In this document: positions 55,881 to 64,000 of the stretch, one piece after another
Layout of the letters: each line of letters opens with the position of its first letter
Position numbering within the stretch: position 1 is the first letter of the stretch
Assembly: GCA_964512995.1 (NCBI GenBank)
Contig: CAZELM010000027.1
Location: 1 to 64,000, forward strand
Direction of reading: 5' to 3'
Source: CAZELM01 sp964512995
Lineage (GTDB): Bacteria > CSSED10-310
Length of the DNA stretch: 64,000 nt
The notes under the pieces: generated by a model
The model's input: only the letters and a program-made list of their open reading frames with translations
Databases searched by the model: none
Told to the model about the DNA's origin: nothing
Translations under genes and position numbers: made by a program

Positions 55881-56933
55881 ATGTCTGAACATATTGCCCG
55901 TAAGCTGTCTTTTCTTGATCGCTACCTGACCATATGGATTTTTCTGGCGATGGCCGTGGGTGTCGGCGGTGGATTCCTGTTTCCTGGAATCGTGCCATTC
56001 CTGAACAAATTCAGTGTGGGAACGACTTCCATCCCGATTGCGATCGGACTGATTCTCATGATGTATCCTCCGTTGGCAAAGGTGCGCTATGAGGAAATGG
56101 GTCCGGTTTTCAAAAACATCAACGTGCTGGGTCTTTCGCTCATACAGAACTGGCTGATCGGTCCGATACTGATGTTCGCTCTGGCTGTGCTATTCCTCAG
56201 AGACAAACCGGAATACATGGTCGGCCTCATTATGATCGGGTTGGCCCGATGTATAGCCATGGTCATTGTATGGAATGATCTGGCTAAGGGCGATACGGAA
56301 TACTGTGCCGGCCTGGTAGCATTCAACTCCATTTTTCAGGTGTTTCTGTATTCGATCTACGCATATGTGTTCATCACTGTGTTGCCAACCTGGTTCGGGC
56401 TGACAGGCGTCACGGTGCATATCACCATCGGCGAGATTGCCAGAAGCGTATTCATCTATCTGGGTGTTCCGTTTATCGCAGGTGTCATCACCCGGTTCAC
56501 ATTGATCAGCGTGAAGAATAAACAATGGTATCATGATGTATTCATCCCCAAAATCAGTCCCATCACCCTGATTGCCCTTCTATTCACGATCATCGTGATG
56601 TTTTCACTCAAAGGTGAAACAATTGTCCAGCTTCCACTGGATGTGATCCGAATTGCGATTCCACTGTTGATATATTTTGTCATGATGTTTTTTATTTCGT
56701 TTTTTATGAGTAAGAAAGTTGGAGCGACTTATGGACAGGCCGCTACGCTTTCGTTTACCGCAGCTTCCAATAATTTTGAACTGGCCATCGCCGTTGCCAT
56801 CGCAACATTCGGGATCGATCACGGAGGCGCTTTCGCTGCGGTTATCGGGCCGCTGGTGGAGGTGCCGGTCCTGATCGGCCTGGTGAACGTCTCCCTATGG
56901 CTGGGCCGAAAATTTTATCACACAGGAGGTTAA
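55881..56933 (+). CDS. acr3: Arsenite efflux permease Acr3
   Basis: 350 residues with ten membrane segments. [19 protein letters not shown] near residue 114 holds the conserved Cys of Acr3 transporters and the following motif. [19 protein letters not shown] near residue 290 is the second family motif. Acr3 exports arsenite by itself or with ArsA. GGAG precedes the ATG and arsM follows three bases after the stop. Confidence 0.95.
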   Translation: MSEHIARKLSFLDRYLTIWIFLAMAVGVGGGFLFPGIVPFLNKFSVGTTSIPIAIGLILMMYPPLAKVRYEEMGPVFKNINVLGLSLIQNWLIGPILMFALAVLFLRDKPEYMVGLIMIGLARCIAMVIVWNDLAKGDTEYCAGLVAFNSIFQVFLYSIYAYVFITVLPTWFGLTGVTVHITIGEIARSVFIYLGVPFIAGVITRFTLISVKNKQWYHDVFIPKISPITLIALLFTIIVMFSLKGETIVQLPLDVIRIAIPLLIYFVMMFFISFFMSKKVGATYGQAATLSFTAASNNFELAIAVAIATFGIDHGGAFAAVIGPLVEVPVLIGLVNVSLWLGRKFYHTGG

Positions 56934-56936
56934 TGC

Positions 56937-57782
56937 ATGAATCAATCCGATAAAATCCGCCAGAATGTATCGCACAGTTATACTCGTGCCGTTGAACAGA
57001 ATCCTGGAAAAGAGCATCCCTGTTGTTCGGGTCCGATCCAGAAAGGAAACCTGTCGTTGCTGGCAGGGTACAGGACAGAGGATCTGGCAGCCTTGCCCGT
57101 GGATGCCGTGGCCAATTCGTTCGGTTGCGGAAACCCAGTTGCACTCGCAGCGATCCGGGAAGGTGATACGGTGCTCGATCTGGGTTCAGGAGCGGGAATC
57201 GATATTCTTCTTGCCGCCAAACTCACGGGTCCATCCGGAAAGGTGATCGGTGTCGACATGACACCCGCCATGATCGAACGGGCACGGGCAAACGCTGCGG
57301 CTGCGGGTCTGAACAACATCGACGTGCGTAAGGGAATTATTGAGGATCTGCCCATTGAATCAAATTCCATTGATCTGGTGATCTCCAATTGCGTGATCAA
57401 CCTCTCGCCGGAGAAACAGCGTGTCTTTTCCGAGATCCATCGGGTTCTGAAGAGTGGCGGGAGAATCTCGATCTCTGATATCGTCGCGGAATCGATACCG
57501 GATTGGGTGCGTCATCTGAGTATGCTTTACTCGGCATGCATCTCCGGAGCGATACCCGAAACGGAGTATATCGCTGGTCTTCAGCAGGCCGGTCTGGTCG
57601 ATGTCACCGTTCAGGATCGGCTGGTTTACGATAAGGAACAACTCATCGGATTGATCGATTCCGAGTTGTCGGGGTCCTGTTGCTGTGGAACGGGAGGACT
57701 CCCGAAGGAACAGGTTGCCCAAGTTGCGGAAGCTCTGGCCGGTAAGATTGCCAGTATCCGGGTGGTTGCTGAAAAACCCTGA
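56937..57782 (+). CDS. arsM: Arsenite S-adenosylmethionine methyltransferase
   Basis: 281 residues; AGGAGG precedes the ATG, three bases after the acr3 stop. It adds methyl groups to As(III). SAM-binding motif VLDLGSGAGIDILLAA near residue 80, and DMTPAMIERARANA follow the usual ArsM order. Conserved arsenite-binding Cys stand in HPCCSG (about 29-30), SFGCGNP (about 63) and ISNCVINLS. The C-terminal SGSCCCGTGG adds a Cys cluster. The presence of ArsM in the same operon allows methylated arsenicals, which would need an exporter. Confidence 0.95.
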   Translation: MNQSDKIRQNVSHSYTRAVEQNPGKEHPCCSGPIQKGNLSLLAGYRTEDLAALPVDAVANSFGCGNPVALAAIREGDTVLDLGSGAGIDILLAAKLTGPSGKVIGVDMTPAMIERARANAAAAGLNNIDVRKGIIEDLPIESNSIDLVISNCVINLSPEKQRVFSEIHRVLKSGGRISISDIVAESIPDWVRHLSMLYSACISGAIPETEYIAGLQQAGLVDVTVQDRLVYDKEQLIGLIDSELSGSCCCGTGGLPKEQVAQVAEALAGKIASIRVVAEKP

Positions 57783-57889
57783 GAATCAGTTGAGGAAGGC
57801 ATATAACCCGCTGTGTTGTGAATGCCGCTGAACGTTCTATGATCACGAAATGCTGTTCTGGAGCCATTACGTCAATATACGCAAGGTTT

Positions 57890-59266
57890 TCATGACACGA
57901 TGGCTCCAAACAGCATTCCGGTAATCGTTGCCATGATTACGACCAATATAACATACACGGTTGTCTTTTTCGGTCCCAGAATGGAGTTGATAACCAGCAT
58001 GCTGGGTAAAGACAGCGCTGGACCGGCCAGTAACAGACTCAAAGCAGGCCCTTTACCCATACCACTATCCATGAGTCCCCGAATAATTGGAACTTCGGTC
58101 AGTGTGGCAAAATACATGAACGCACCAACAAGCGATGCAAAAAAATTGGTCCAGACCGGCCACAGGATACGAAACCACTCCGGTACACTACCGGAGCCTC
58201 CGATGACACTGAAAAATACTCCGGGATCATCCCCAACCAACGCTTGAATCCAATCGTTTGGAATGATTCCACCGTCTTTGGCTTCCGGACTCCCCAGAAA
58301 GAAACCAGCCGCCAGAACACCACCCAATAACAGCGGAGTGATTTGTTTGGCAAACCCCCAAGTCTGGTCGCGCCATTCTTTCATTTCCGAGGTACTGCCA
58401 AAAGTCAGGAGCGTCAGCATGATAGCTCCAGTCGTAAATGCAGCTATTGGTTGATCAGGTAATCCAAATGCCATGAAAACCACTGGAATGGCTGCAAGAC
58501 CGATAAACCATATCTTCACGCCCAGAAAACGCCATAACGTGAGTGATAAAACCACCGCAAATGCAGCACTCAACCACCATTTTGAAACAAAAATGAAATG
58601 CCATAGTCCAGCAGGATCAACCGATGGAGCCCAATTGGCAAAAACCAGAATCGCGGACATGGAAAAGAAATACAGGACGGTGTGCCAGAGCGGGCGCACC
58701 GGATTGTCATCCTGTTCAATATAGACATCCTGCTTTTGAGCCGCTTTCACACGTTCCTCGTTTCGAAATATCAGGTGCATCAGCAAACCGATGATAATGC
58801 TGAACGAGACAGCCCCGATGGCACGCCCTAAACCAATCTCCAACCCCAGAACACGAGCGGAAAGAACGATGGCCAGAACATTAATGGCTGGACCGGAGTA
58901 AAGGAATGCGATTGCTGGTCCAAGTCCTGCTCCGCGCATGTAGATGCCCCCAAAAAGCGGCAATACCGTGCAGGAACACACCGCCAGAATTGTTCCAGAA
59001 ACCGATGCGACGCCATAGGAGAGCAGTTTATTGGCGTTGGGTCCGAAATACCGCATCACAGAAGCCTGACTGACAAAAACACCAATCGCACCGGCGATGA
59101 AAAACGCAGGCACCAGACAAAGCAGAACATGCTCCCGGGCGTACCATTTGACCAATCGAAGAGATTCCATGACCGCGCTTTGGAATCGACCGGTATCGAC
59201 CGGTAGAAAATACACGATTAAAAAACCTGCCAATAACCATAACAGAATTCTGAATTCTTTATTCAT
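57890..59266 (-). CDS. ArsP/YraQ-like permease
   Basis: 458 residues from the ATG at 59266, which overlaps the second ArsR stop by eight bases. About ten membrane helices in two halves. The motif ILAVCSCTVLPLFGGIYMRGAGLGPA, with SGPAINVLAI after it, is that of the permease family DUF318/YraQ, which includes ArsP, an exporter of trivalent organoarsenicals. The second half repeats with MLTLLTFGSTSE and GPALSLPSMLVIN. Co-transcription with an ArsR gene supports an arsenic role. It converges on arsM, whose products it could export. The substrate is inferred. Confidence 0.75.
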   Translation of the reverse strand: MNKEFRILLWLLAGFLIVYFLPVDTGRFQSAVMESLRLVKWYAREHVLLCLVPAFFIAGAIGVFVSQASVMRYFGPNANKLLSYGVASVSGTILAVCSCTVLPLFGGIYMRGAGLGPAIAFLYSGPAINVLAIVLSARVLGLEIGLGRAIGAVSFSIIIGLLMHLIFRNEERVKAAQKQDVYIEQDDNPVRPLWHTVLYFFSMSAILVFANWAPSVDPAGLWHFIFVSKWWLSAAFAVVLSLTLWRFLGVKIWFIGLAAIPVVFMAFGLPDQPIAAFTTGAIMLTLLTFGSTSEMKEWRDQTWGFAKQITPLLLGGVLAAGFFLGSPEAKDGGIIPNDWIQALVGDDPGVFFSVIGGSGSVPEWFRILWPVWTNFFASLVGAFMYFATLTEVPIIRGLMDSGMGKGPALSLLLAGPALSLPSMLVINSILGPKKTTVYVILVVIMATITGMLFGAIVS

Positions 59267-59585
59267 GTTCGCTCTCTTGAAAAAGGGTTCCTTTTCGTTT
59301 CGCTTCCGACCGGATAACCTGCAATGTGCAATCAAAGGCCTTCAGAATGCATGGACTCTCCAGGTGATAGAAAACCTTCATCCCTTCACGCCTGTCGGTC
59401 ACGATTCCAGCCTTTTTCAGCATGGATAGATGCCGCGATATCCCCGACTGATCAATATCCACCAATGCATTTAATTCACACACACAACGGTCACCGTCGG
59501 TCAGTGCTTCCACAATCATGATTCGCACCGGGTGAGCCAGTGCTTTTAAAATGTCCGACATTATTTTTGCTTTCGAGTAGTTCAT
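59259..59585 (-). CDS. Second ArsR-family repressor
   Basis: 108 residues from the ATG at 59585 (MNYSKAKIMSDILK); an earlier ATG at 59606 is less likely since it falls inside the operator. Core: ALAHPVRIMIVEAL, metal box DRCVCEL, recognition helix IDQSGISRHLSMLKKAGI, wing RREGMKVFYHL. The CVC pair indicates arsenite sensing. The TAA stop overlaps the permease start. It differs clearly from the arsR at 50365. Confidence 0.9.
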   Translation of the reverse strand: MNYSKAKIMSDILKALAHPVRIMIVEALTDGDRCVCELNALVDIDQSGISRHLSMLKKAGIVTDRREGMKVFYHLESPCILKAFDCTLQVIRSEAKRKGTLFQESEHE

Positions 59586-59595
59586 AGCTGTGAAG

Positions 59596-59609
59596 AATAT
59601 GCACATATT
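59596..59609. promoter_or_regulatory. Palindromic operator before the second ArsR gene
   Basis: AATATG-CA-CATATT is a perfect 6-bp inverted repeat with a 2-base centre, 11 bases upstream of the chosen start codon. Its ATAT core is typical of ArsR/SmtB-family sites. Confidence 0.5.
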
Positions 59610-59678
59610 CGCATAAGGTCAAGGATTTTTTGCGACCGATCGCGGAAATCATTCCGGTCTGCTTTTCGACTCAGGTTC

Positions 59679-60203
59679 CTATTCCATCATTCTGGTGATT
59701 GTGTCCGTAATGATCGTTTCGTTGCCAGGCTTGTATCCAAGCAGGATCGTTACGACCTCTTCATTACGTCCGATGATGACAGAACAGGGCTTGACTTTTG
59801 CGGGGCTGAATTTCTGGAGCACTTCCTGGGTAGGATCGAGAAGGATCGGAAAAGTATATCCGTACTTTCGGATCGATGGTTTGACTCGGGAGAGGGCTGA
59901 CACATCATCCACATTGACTGCGAGCACCTTCAGTCCTTTGGCATGATAGGTTTTATGAAGATCCTCCAGATAGCTCATCCGGCTGAGATTGGTCTTGCAG
60001 CAGGTTCCCCAGAATTCAAGCAGAATGACGCACCTTCCGAGATCATCTGCGAGATTGTATGAGCCACCGTCAATCGACTCGACTGTGAAACTGGGAACTT
60101 TTCCCGCATCGGCCCCCGGTACGGCCAGGAATGCGAGTATCACACAACCAACGATGAATACGGGTGTGAGTGCATGGCATGCGTTCATTCGTTTAAGCCT
60201 CAT
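59679..60203 (-). CDS. TlpA/ResA-like thioredoxin-fold protein with altered active site
   Basis: 174 residues; a second ATG at 60188 has GAGG before it. A signal peptide (VGCVILAFLAVPGADA) places it outside the cytoplasm. The fold is that of TlpA/ResA (SFTVESIDGGSYNLADDLGR, LLEFWGTCCKTN, KPCSVIIG). The active site, usually W-C-x-x-C after FWA/G, reads FWGTCCKTN. The first Cys is kept, a Cys replaces the usual Trp, and the second CxxC Cys is Asn. Such a site cannot form the normal disulfide but could be a metalloid-binding pair. It lies 93 bases upstream of the second ArsR, so linkage to the arsenic genes is possible. Confidence 0.75.
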   Translation of the reverse strand: MRLKRMNACHALTPVFIVGCVILAFLAVPGADAGKVPSFTVESIDGGSYNLADDLGRCVILLEFWGTCCKTNLSRMSYLEDLHKTYHAKGLKVLAVNVDDVSALSRVKPSIRKYGYTFPILLDPTQEVLQKFSPAKVKPCSVIIGRNEEVVTILLGYKPGNETIITDTITRMME

Positions 60204-60266
60204 TTAAAAATAACCATTTTTGAGCAATATATCCCATCAGAAATATCATTTGCGTATCAGATCGGT

Positions 60267-63200
60267 TTAGAAAAATACCGCCATATACTCGTATCCCGCA
60301 ATAATACCGAACTGATTCTTGGCGTGTTCCAGCACCGGTTGGTGAATCAGGCGAACCTGGTTGTTTCCCTTGAGTAACACCCCATCCGGAATAACCAACT
60401 CCTGCAATCGCCAGTCAGAATATCCATGGATGGTGCCGCATGGTTTGCCGTTTACCTCCACATTTATCCGGTTGGGTTGATCGTCTCCCCGCGGAACGGC
60501 AAACATCCGGAATGCCATCACCCCAGGTCCGCTCCGATCCAGATCGAATGCCACCTGTACCACTTCCTCCTGAACAAACCGATAATAATACACATGATCC
60601 GCATCGGTCACCGTTCCCCATTTCCCTTCCAGTTTGTCTTCCGGATGATTCGATCCAATGTCAAACAGAAACGGTTTTCCGATATCCCGGCACAAACAGA
60701 GCATCCGGCAATCATCCCGGAATCCGGTTCGATACTCCTGGTCCATCTCAATGTCCGCCATCCCGCAGATCTGGTCGATGGTTACGCTCATGCCATCAAA
60801 TGGACACCGTTTCGCCAGTTGATGCGACGCCACCGAGCACACACCCGGAGACTCATCATCCAGTGCCTGTTGGAGCAACGACACTGTCCCTGGTTCCGGA
60901 TTTCGTGCGATCCCGCACACGGCCAGCCGACGCAGCTCCACATCATAATCCGGATCCAGAAAGCGTTCCAGAAGTTCTGAATCGAGTTCCACCGACCGGT
61001 TCAGGAAGGATCGGAGTATCGTGGAGATGATCGCCGTGTCACTCGTCCGTCGAAGCTGGGTTCGAAAAAAGGGATCGGTGATTTTGTGGTCCCGGCGCAG
61101 GATGGCCCGGAGGATCTCCCGGCGTTCCATCTGGGACGGGCACGCATCAAAAAGAACCTCCACATCCCGGATATGCGGGTATTGTTTCGTGATCATACCA
61201 TAGGATTTCCATGCGGCGATACGCACCTCCGGGTCAGGATCGAGCTGCGCAGACCGAAGCAGTTCCTCGGCAACGATGATCTTCCGTTGCGCCTCTTCGG
61301 ACGTATGAGATGGTGGTGATGGGGCTGGCTGATCCGGATGCAGCGCCATCAGAAGCGTTGTCACGGGAGGAGATGTTCTCAACGCCGTTGCCGTCTCCCG
61401 GCGAATGACCGGTGACGGATCGGATTCCAGAATATCCGCGATCAGTTCCAGATTTTGTGTCTGACGATTGGACGCCAATAAATAGATCGCCAATGCCCGG
61501 CATTCCTCCGATTGACCGGGAGATGTCAATAGGTGTCTGGCAAACGGCTGGATTTGTTCTTCGGAGAATCGATGGCCGACATCCTCGATGATCTCGGAAA
61601 ATGAACTGAACCGGAGAAGCAATTGCAGATCCCGAAGCTGGCCCCGGTTGCGAAACGCCAGATTGGTTTTTTCCGCGGGATCATGTTCCAGATCGTATAA
61701 TTCCACAGTCCCCTGCCGGGAGTCGGCAATCAGTTTCCATGGCCGCTGAAGGAAAGACTCCCCGGACGGTTCCATCACCGATCGGATCGCCCGAGCCGGC
61801 AGCGTCTGTCCATGGATCAGACCGGGAGTCAAATCCATTCCCATCAGTGGAAAGGGACTCCGGATACCAGTCATCGACAGGATGGTGGGGTAGATATCGC
61901 CGTGAGCCGCCTGAGCATTCAGAATCCCTGGATCAATTTTCGATGCCACGAATCCAAGCGGCACATCGAGCTGCTCCTGATGCAGCGTCGTGCCATGATA
62001 GAGCGCGCCATGATCCATGAATCCTTCACCATGGTCGCTGGTGAAGATCAGGATGGTGTTCCTCAACAGCTCCCGCTCCGCCAGACCCTGAATCAGTTTT
62101 CCGATTCCATGATCATCGTACCGGATCACCATATCATACAGGTCGATCAATCGGTCTCCGAAACTGTGGAACCGGCTGGGCGCTTGATAGGGGGTATGGG
62201 GCGAATAATATTGGACCCATCCGAAAAATGGATTGCCGTTGGCAGCATCGATCATCTGAAGCACGGATTCGGTTCGTTGAAGCGGGTCCGGATCCCGGAA
62301 TCCATGCCGGCTGCATCCCTTGGCAATTTCGGGAAGGAAACGGAAAATCTCTTCCGGAACTGATGTGAACGTATAATACCCATTTTCTTTCAGAAGCTGC
62401 ATAATGTTGGGCTGCGTATTGATATAAAGCGGTATCTCATGCGATGGACACGACCATAAGAATGAACCAGCCGACAGATAGGTTTTGTTCCCGTGAGCCT
62501 GAGCATACCGGAACTGCGTTCCCCGCTGCATCATGGAATCGATCGTGGGAGATGTGGGTCGCGGATACCCATACGCTCCCAGATGATCCGCACGCAATGC
62601 ATCCACCACGATCAGCAGCACATTCGGTTTTTCTGTAACCGGGAGCGTCTTTTCCGGTGTGCCTGGAGTTCGGGGCAGAATCGAGCCGGCTACATCACAC
62701 AGTTCCTCCAGATCATAATCCAGTTCCGGCGGCCATACAGGCGTCAGTCCAATAGTCCGAAACAAGATCATGATTTTTGCGTTCAGAGCTGTATGCTCCG
62801 TCATTATCTGAACGGCTTCTGGATTCCGTATGGAGAATCCGGTTCCCATCACACCGAGACTCCATATCGCCCATCCCACGATTCCGATGGTATGGAACCG
62901 TTTTTCCATTCGGATCATCAGCCATGCCACCTGCATCAGAATCACCGAGCATGCTGCCAGGACCACATGAAGGTATCCATATAGTTTGGGATAGAGCACC
63001 AGATCGGCATGGTGGAGCATTACGGCTGCGAGAGCGAATCCTGCTGCTTCGGCAAACCGGACCAGTGGCCGATCCGGGTTGCCCGTCCGGTTCTGCGCAA
63101 TCCTCCAGAGCAAGAACCGGACAATCAGAAAGCTCAGCCCCAGCAGGAGACCCGTTACGACCCATGGACCCGCCTCGACGTATGGAAGCCGCGACATCGC

Positions 63201-63530
63201 CGCTCCCATGAACAGATTCTTCGACACATAGAATATCCATGGCAACAGACCCATCGAAAGGTAAAAGGTCCACTGGGTGTGAAGTGACCAGGTTGAGACA
63301 ATTGGAATGAATCGCAATACCCGGCCGGATCCATTCAGAACCATTTCCGCTGTCCCGATCAATCCGCCGAGGCAGACCGCGCCGGAAACCATCAGCATCA
63401 ACGATTCCGGGAGGTGATCCAGAGGGATACGCCACATGTCCAGAAATGAAACGGACAAAGCTGCCGCACTCGCGGAAACGAAAAGCGCGGAACCGGATAT
63501 TTCAGACGATGAATGCGTCTGGGGAGTCAC
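60267..63530 (-). CDS. Membrane sulfatase-superfamily protein with HEAT repeats
   Basis: 1087 residues from a GTG start; an ATG at 63437 is an alternative. The N-terminal third has about six membrane helices. The alkaline-phosphatase-superfamily domain (about 300-620) has NVLLIVVDALRADHLG (metal-binding Asp), FTSDHGEGFMDHG near 500, and the nucleophile region GNKTYLSAG. There is no C/S-x-P-x-R sulfatase signature; Thr takes its place, as in LtaS/EptA-type phosphoglycerol or phosphoethanolamine transferases. The C-terminal part (about 630-950) has HEAT-like repeats (for example DPDPEVRIAAWKSYG and DPDYDVELRRLAVCGIARN). Likely acts on cell-envelope polymers; function not assignable. Confidence 0.75.
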   Translation of the reverse strand: MTPQTHSSSEISGSALFVSASAAALSVSFLDMWRIPLDHLPESLMLMVSGAVCLGGLIGTAEMVLNGSGRVLRFIPIVSTWSLHTQWTFYLSMGLLPWIFYVSKNLFMGAAMSRLPYVEAGPWVVTGLLLGLSFLIVRFLLWRIAQNRTGNPDRPLVRFAEAAGFALAAVMLHHADLVLYPKLYGYLHVVLAACSVILMQVAWLMIRMEKRFHTIGIVGWAIWSLGVMGTGFSIRNPEAVQIMTEHTALNAKIMILFRTIGLTPVWPPELDYDLEELCDVAGSILPRTPGTPEKTLPVTEKPNVLLIVVDALRADHLGAYGYPRPTSPTIDSMMQRGTQFRYAQAHGNKTYLSAGSFLWSCPSHEIPLYINTQPNIMQLLKENGYYTFTSVPEEIFRFLPEIAKGCSRHGFRDPDPLQRTESVLQMIDAANGNPFFGWVQYYSPHTPYQAPSRFHSFGDRLIDLYDMVIRYDDHGIGKLIQGLAERELLRNTILIFTSDHGEGFMDHGALYHGTTLHQEQLDVPLGFVASKIDPGILNAQAAHGDIYPTILSMTGIRSPFPLMGMDLTPGLIHGQTLPARAIRSVMEPSGESFLQRPWKLIADSRQGTVELYDLEHDPAEKTNLAFRNRGQLRDLQLLLRFSSFSEIIEDVGHRFSEEQIQPFARHLLTSPGQSEECRALAIYLLASNRQTQNLELIADILESDPSPVIRRETATALRTSPPVTTLLMALHPDQPAPSPPSHTSEEAQRKIIVAEELLRSAQLDPDPEVRIAAWKSYGMITKQYPHIRDVEVLFDACPSQMERREILRAILRRDHKITDPFFRTQLRRTSDTAIISTILRSFLNRSVELDSELLERFLDPDYDVELRRLAVCGIARNPEPGTVSLLQQALDDESPGVCSVASHQLAKRCPFDGMSVTIDQICGMADIEMDQEYRTGFRDDCRMLCLCRDIGKPFLFDIGSNHPEDKLEGKWGTVTDADHVYYYRFVQEEVVQVAFDLDRSGPGVMAFRMFAVPRGDDQPNRINVEVNGKPCGTIHGYSDWRLQELVIPDGVLLKGNNQVRLIHQPVLEHAKNQFGIIAGYEYMAVFF

Positions 63531-63583
63531 GTCGGGCCGTTTTTTTTCAACACAAGACAGTCATTCCGGCTGGCCGATCATCT

Positions 63584-64000
63584 TCAGAGTGGTTGGGTAT
63601 CGTCCCCGAGTGATCTGAAGCAGCCGGCCAGGTGGTCATCGACCATCCCAATCGCCTGCATGAATGCATAGATGATCACCGGACCCACAAACTTGAATCC
63701 TCGGCGTTTCAGATCCGTGCTCAGTGTTTCCGATAATGGTGTCTGAGCCGGAATCTCCCGGAACGTCACCGGTCTCGGCGAACGGATTAGCGGTTTGCCG
63801 TCGGTAAAATTCCAGAGATATCGGTCGAAGGAGCCGAACGTGTCCTGGATGGTCAGAAATGCCTGCGCATTATCCCGGGCAGCCTTGATTTTGGCGCGGT
63901 TTCGAATGATACCGGGATTGGCCATCAGCTCGGCGATATCAGCATCGGTGAACCGTGCGATCTGGTGGATATCCCAGTTCCGGAACGCATCAGCAAACTG
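63584..64000 (-). CDS. tag: DNA-3-methyladenine glycosylase I (5' end outside window)
   Basis: The last 138 codons are visible; the frame is open to the window edge. It removes 3-methyladenine from alkylated DNA. Family features: IIRNRAKIKAARDNAQAFL, SFDRYLWNFTDGKP, LSTDLKRRGFKFVGPVIIYAFMQAIGMVDDH. The usual zinc-binding His and Cys are partly in the C-terminal region here (DDHLAGC). It is followed on the same strand by the sulfatase-like gene 53 bases later. Confidence 0.93.
   Translation of the reverse strand, partial: QFADAFRNWDIHQIARFTDADIAELMANPGIIRNRAKIKAARDNAQAFLTIQDTFGSFDRYLWNFTDGKPLIRSPRPVTFREIPAQTPLSETLSTDLKRRGFKFVGPVIIYAFMQAIGMVDDHLAGCFRSLGDDTQPL

Overview
The window looks like a chromosomal contig of an uncultivated Gram-negative bacterium. 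It has roughly balanced base composition, strong GGAGG-type ribosome binding sites, a type IV pilus/type II secretion ATPase, a lipoprotein with a lipobox, and several secreted proteins with Thr-Pro linkers. A B12-dependent class II ribonucleotide reductase, a B12/radical-SAM protein and an FNR-type site fit an anaerobic or facultative lifestyle. I cannot name the phylum from sequence alone. A run of exactly 100 N inside a collagen-like repeat shows that this is a scaffold.

Layout. 1-9.6 kb: 3' end of a collagen-like surface protein, a Lon-family protease, a CNNM/CBS membrane protein, and a large membrane glycosyltransferase carrying two PA14-like domains. 9.6-15.8 kb: a minus-strand operon pilB-type ATPase > EF-G > aroC > aroB behind a clear sigma70-like promoter. 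16-26.5 kb: a large winged-helix-repeat protein, a DUF3109-like Cys-cluster protein, a stand-alone Fis-type HTH protein, lpdA, a polytopic membrane protein, asnS, a GNAT acetyltransferase and a stand-alone MshEN protein. 26.6-34 kb: a collagen-like protein with a fibrinogen-like C-terminus (broken by the gap), a lipoprotein, nrdJ and a Clp-N-only protein. 34-39.8 kb: a membrane protein and metallophosphoesterase pair, a receiver-kinase protein, a degraded Thr-Pro-rich remnant, a dockerin-like secreted protein and an orphan Phd-type antitoxin. 40-50 kb: a third collagen-like protein, tRNA-Leu(CAA), an unknown protein, a secreted beta-helix protein, another secreted protein, two tandem MITE-like repeats and a radical-SAM protein. 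50.2-60.2 kb: an arsenic resistance island. 60.2-64 kb: a membrane sulfatase-superfamily protein with HEAT repeats and the 3' part of a DNA-3-methyladenine glycosylase I gene.

The arsenic island is the most distinctive part. One strand carries arsR, a membrane-anchored rhodanese, a MauE/DoxX-like membrane protein, arsA, an AhpD-like CMD protein, an ArsD fused to a membrane-anchored Cys-rich domain, a CcdA/ArsG-like permease, acr3 and arsM. A convergent unit encodes a second ArsR and an ArsP/YraQ-like permease, followed upstream by a TlpA-like protein with an altered active site. The same 28-base element (22 of 28 identical) lies downstream of a TTGACA box both before arsR and before arsA, so the two halves are probably co-regulated. 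The mix of thiol-redox proteins (rhodanese, MauE, AhpD-like, ArsD fusion, CcdA-like, TlpA-like) with arsenite ATPase, efflux and methylation suggests an arsenic system that couples thiol/sulfur redox to detoxification.

A second theme is a modular family of collagen-like surface proteins (three members). They share a head domain, a Gly-X-Y stalk encoded by perfect 45- or 108-base period tandem repeats, a short module containing YN(D/N)xG and VGIG motifs, and different C-terminal domains.
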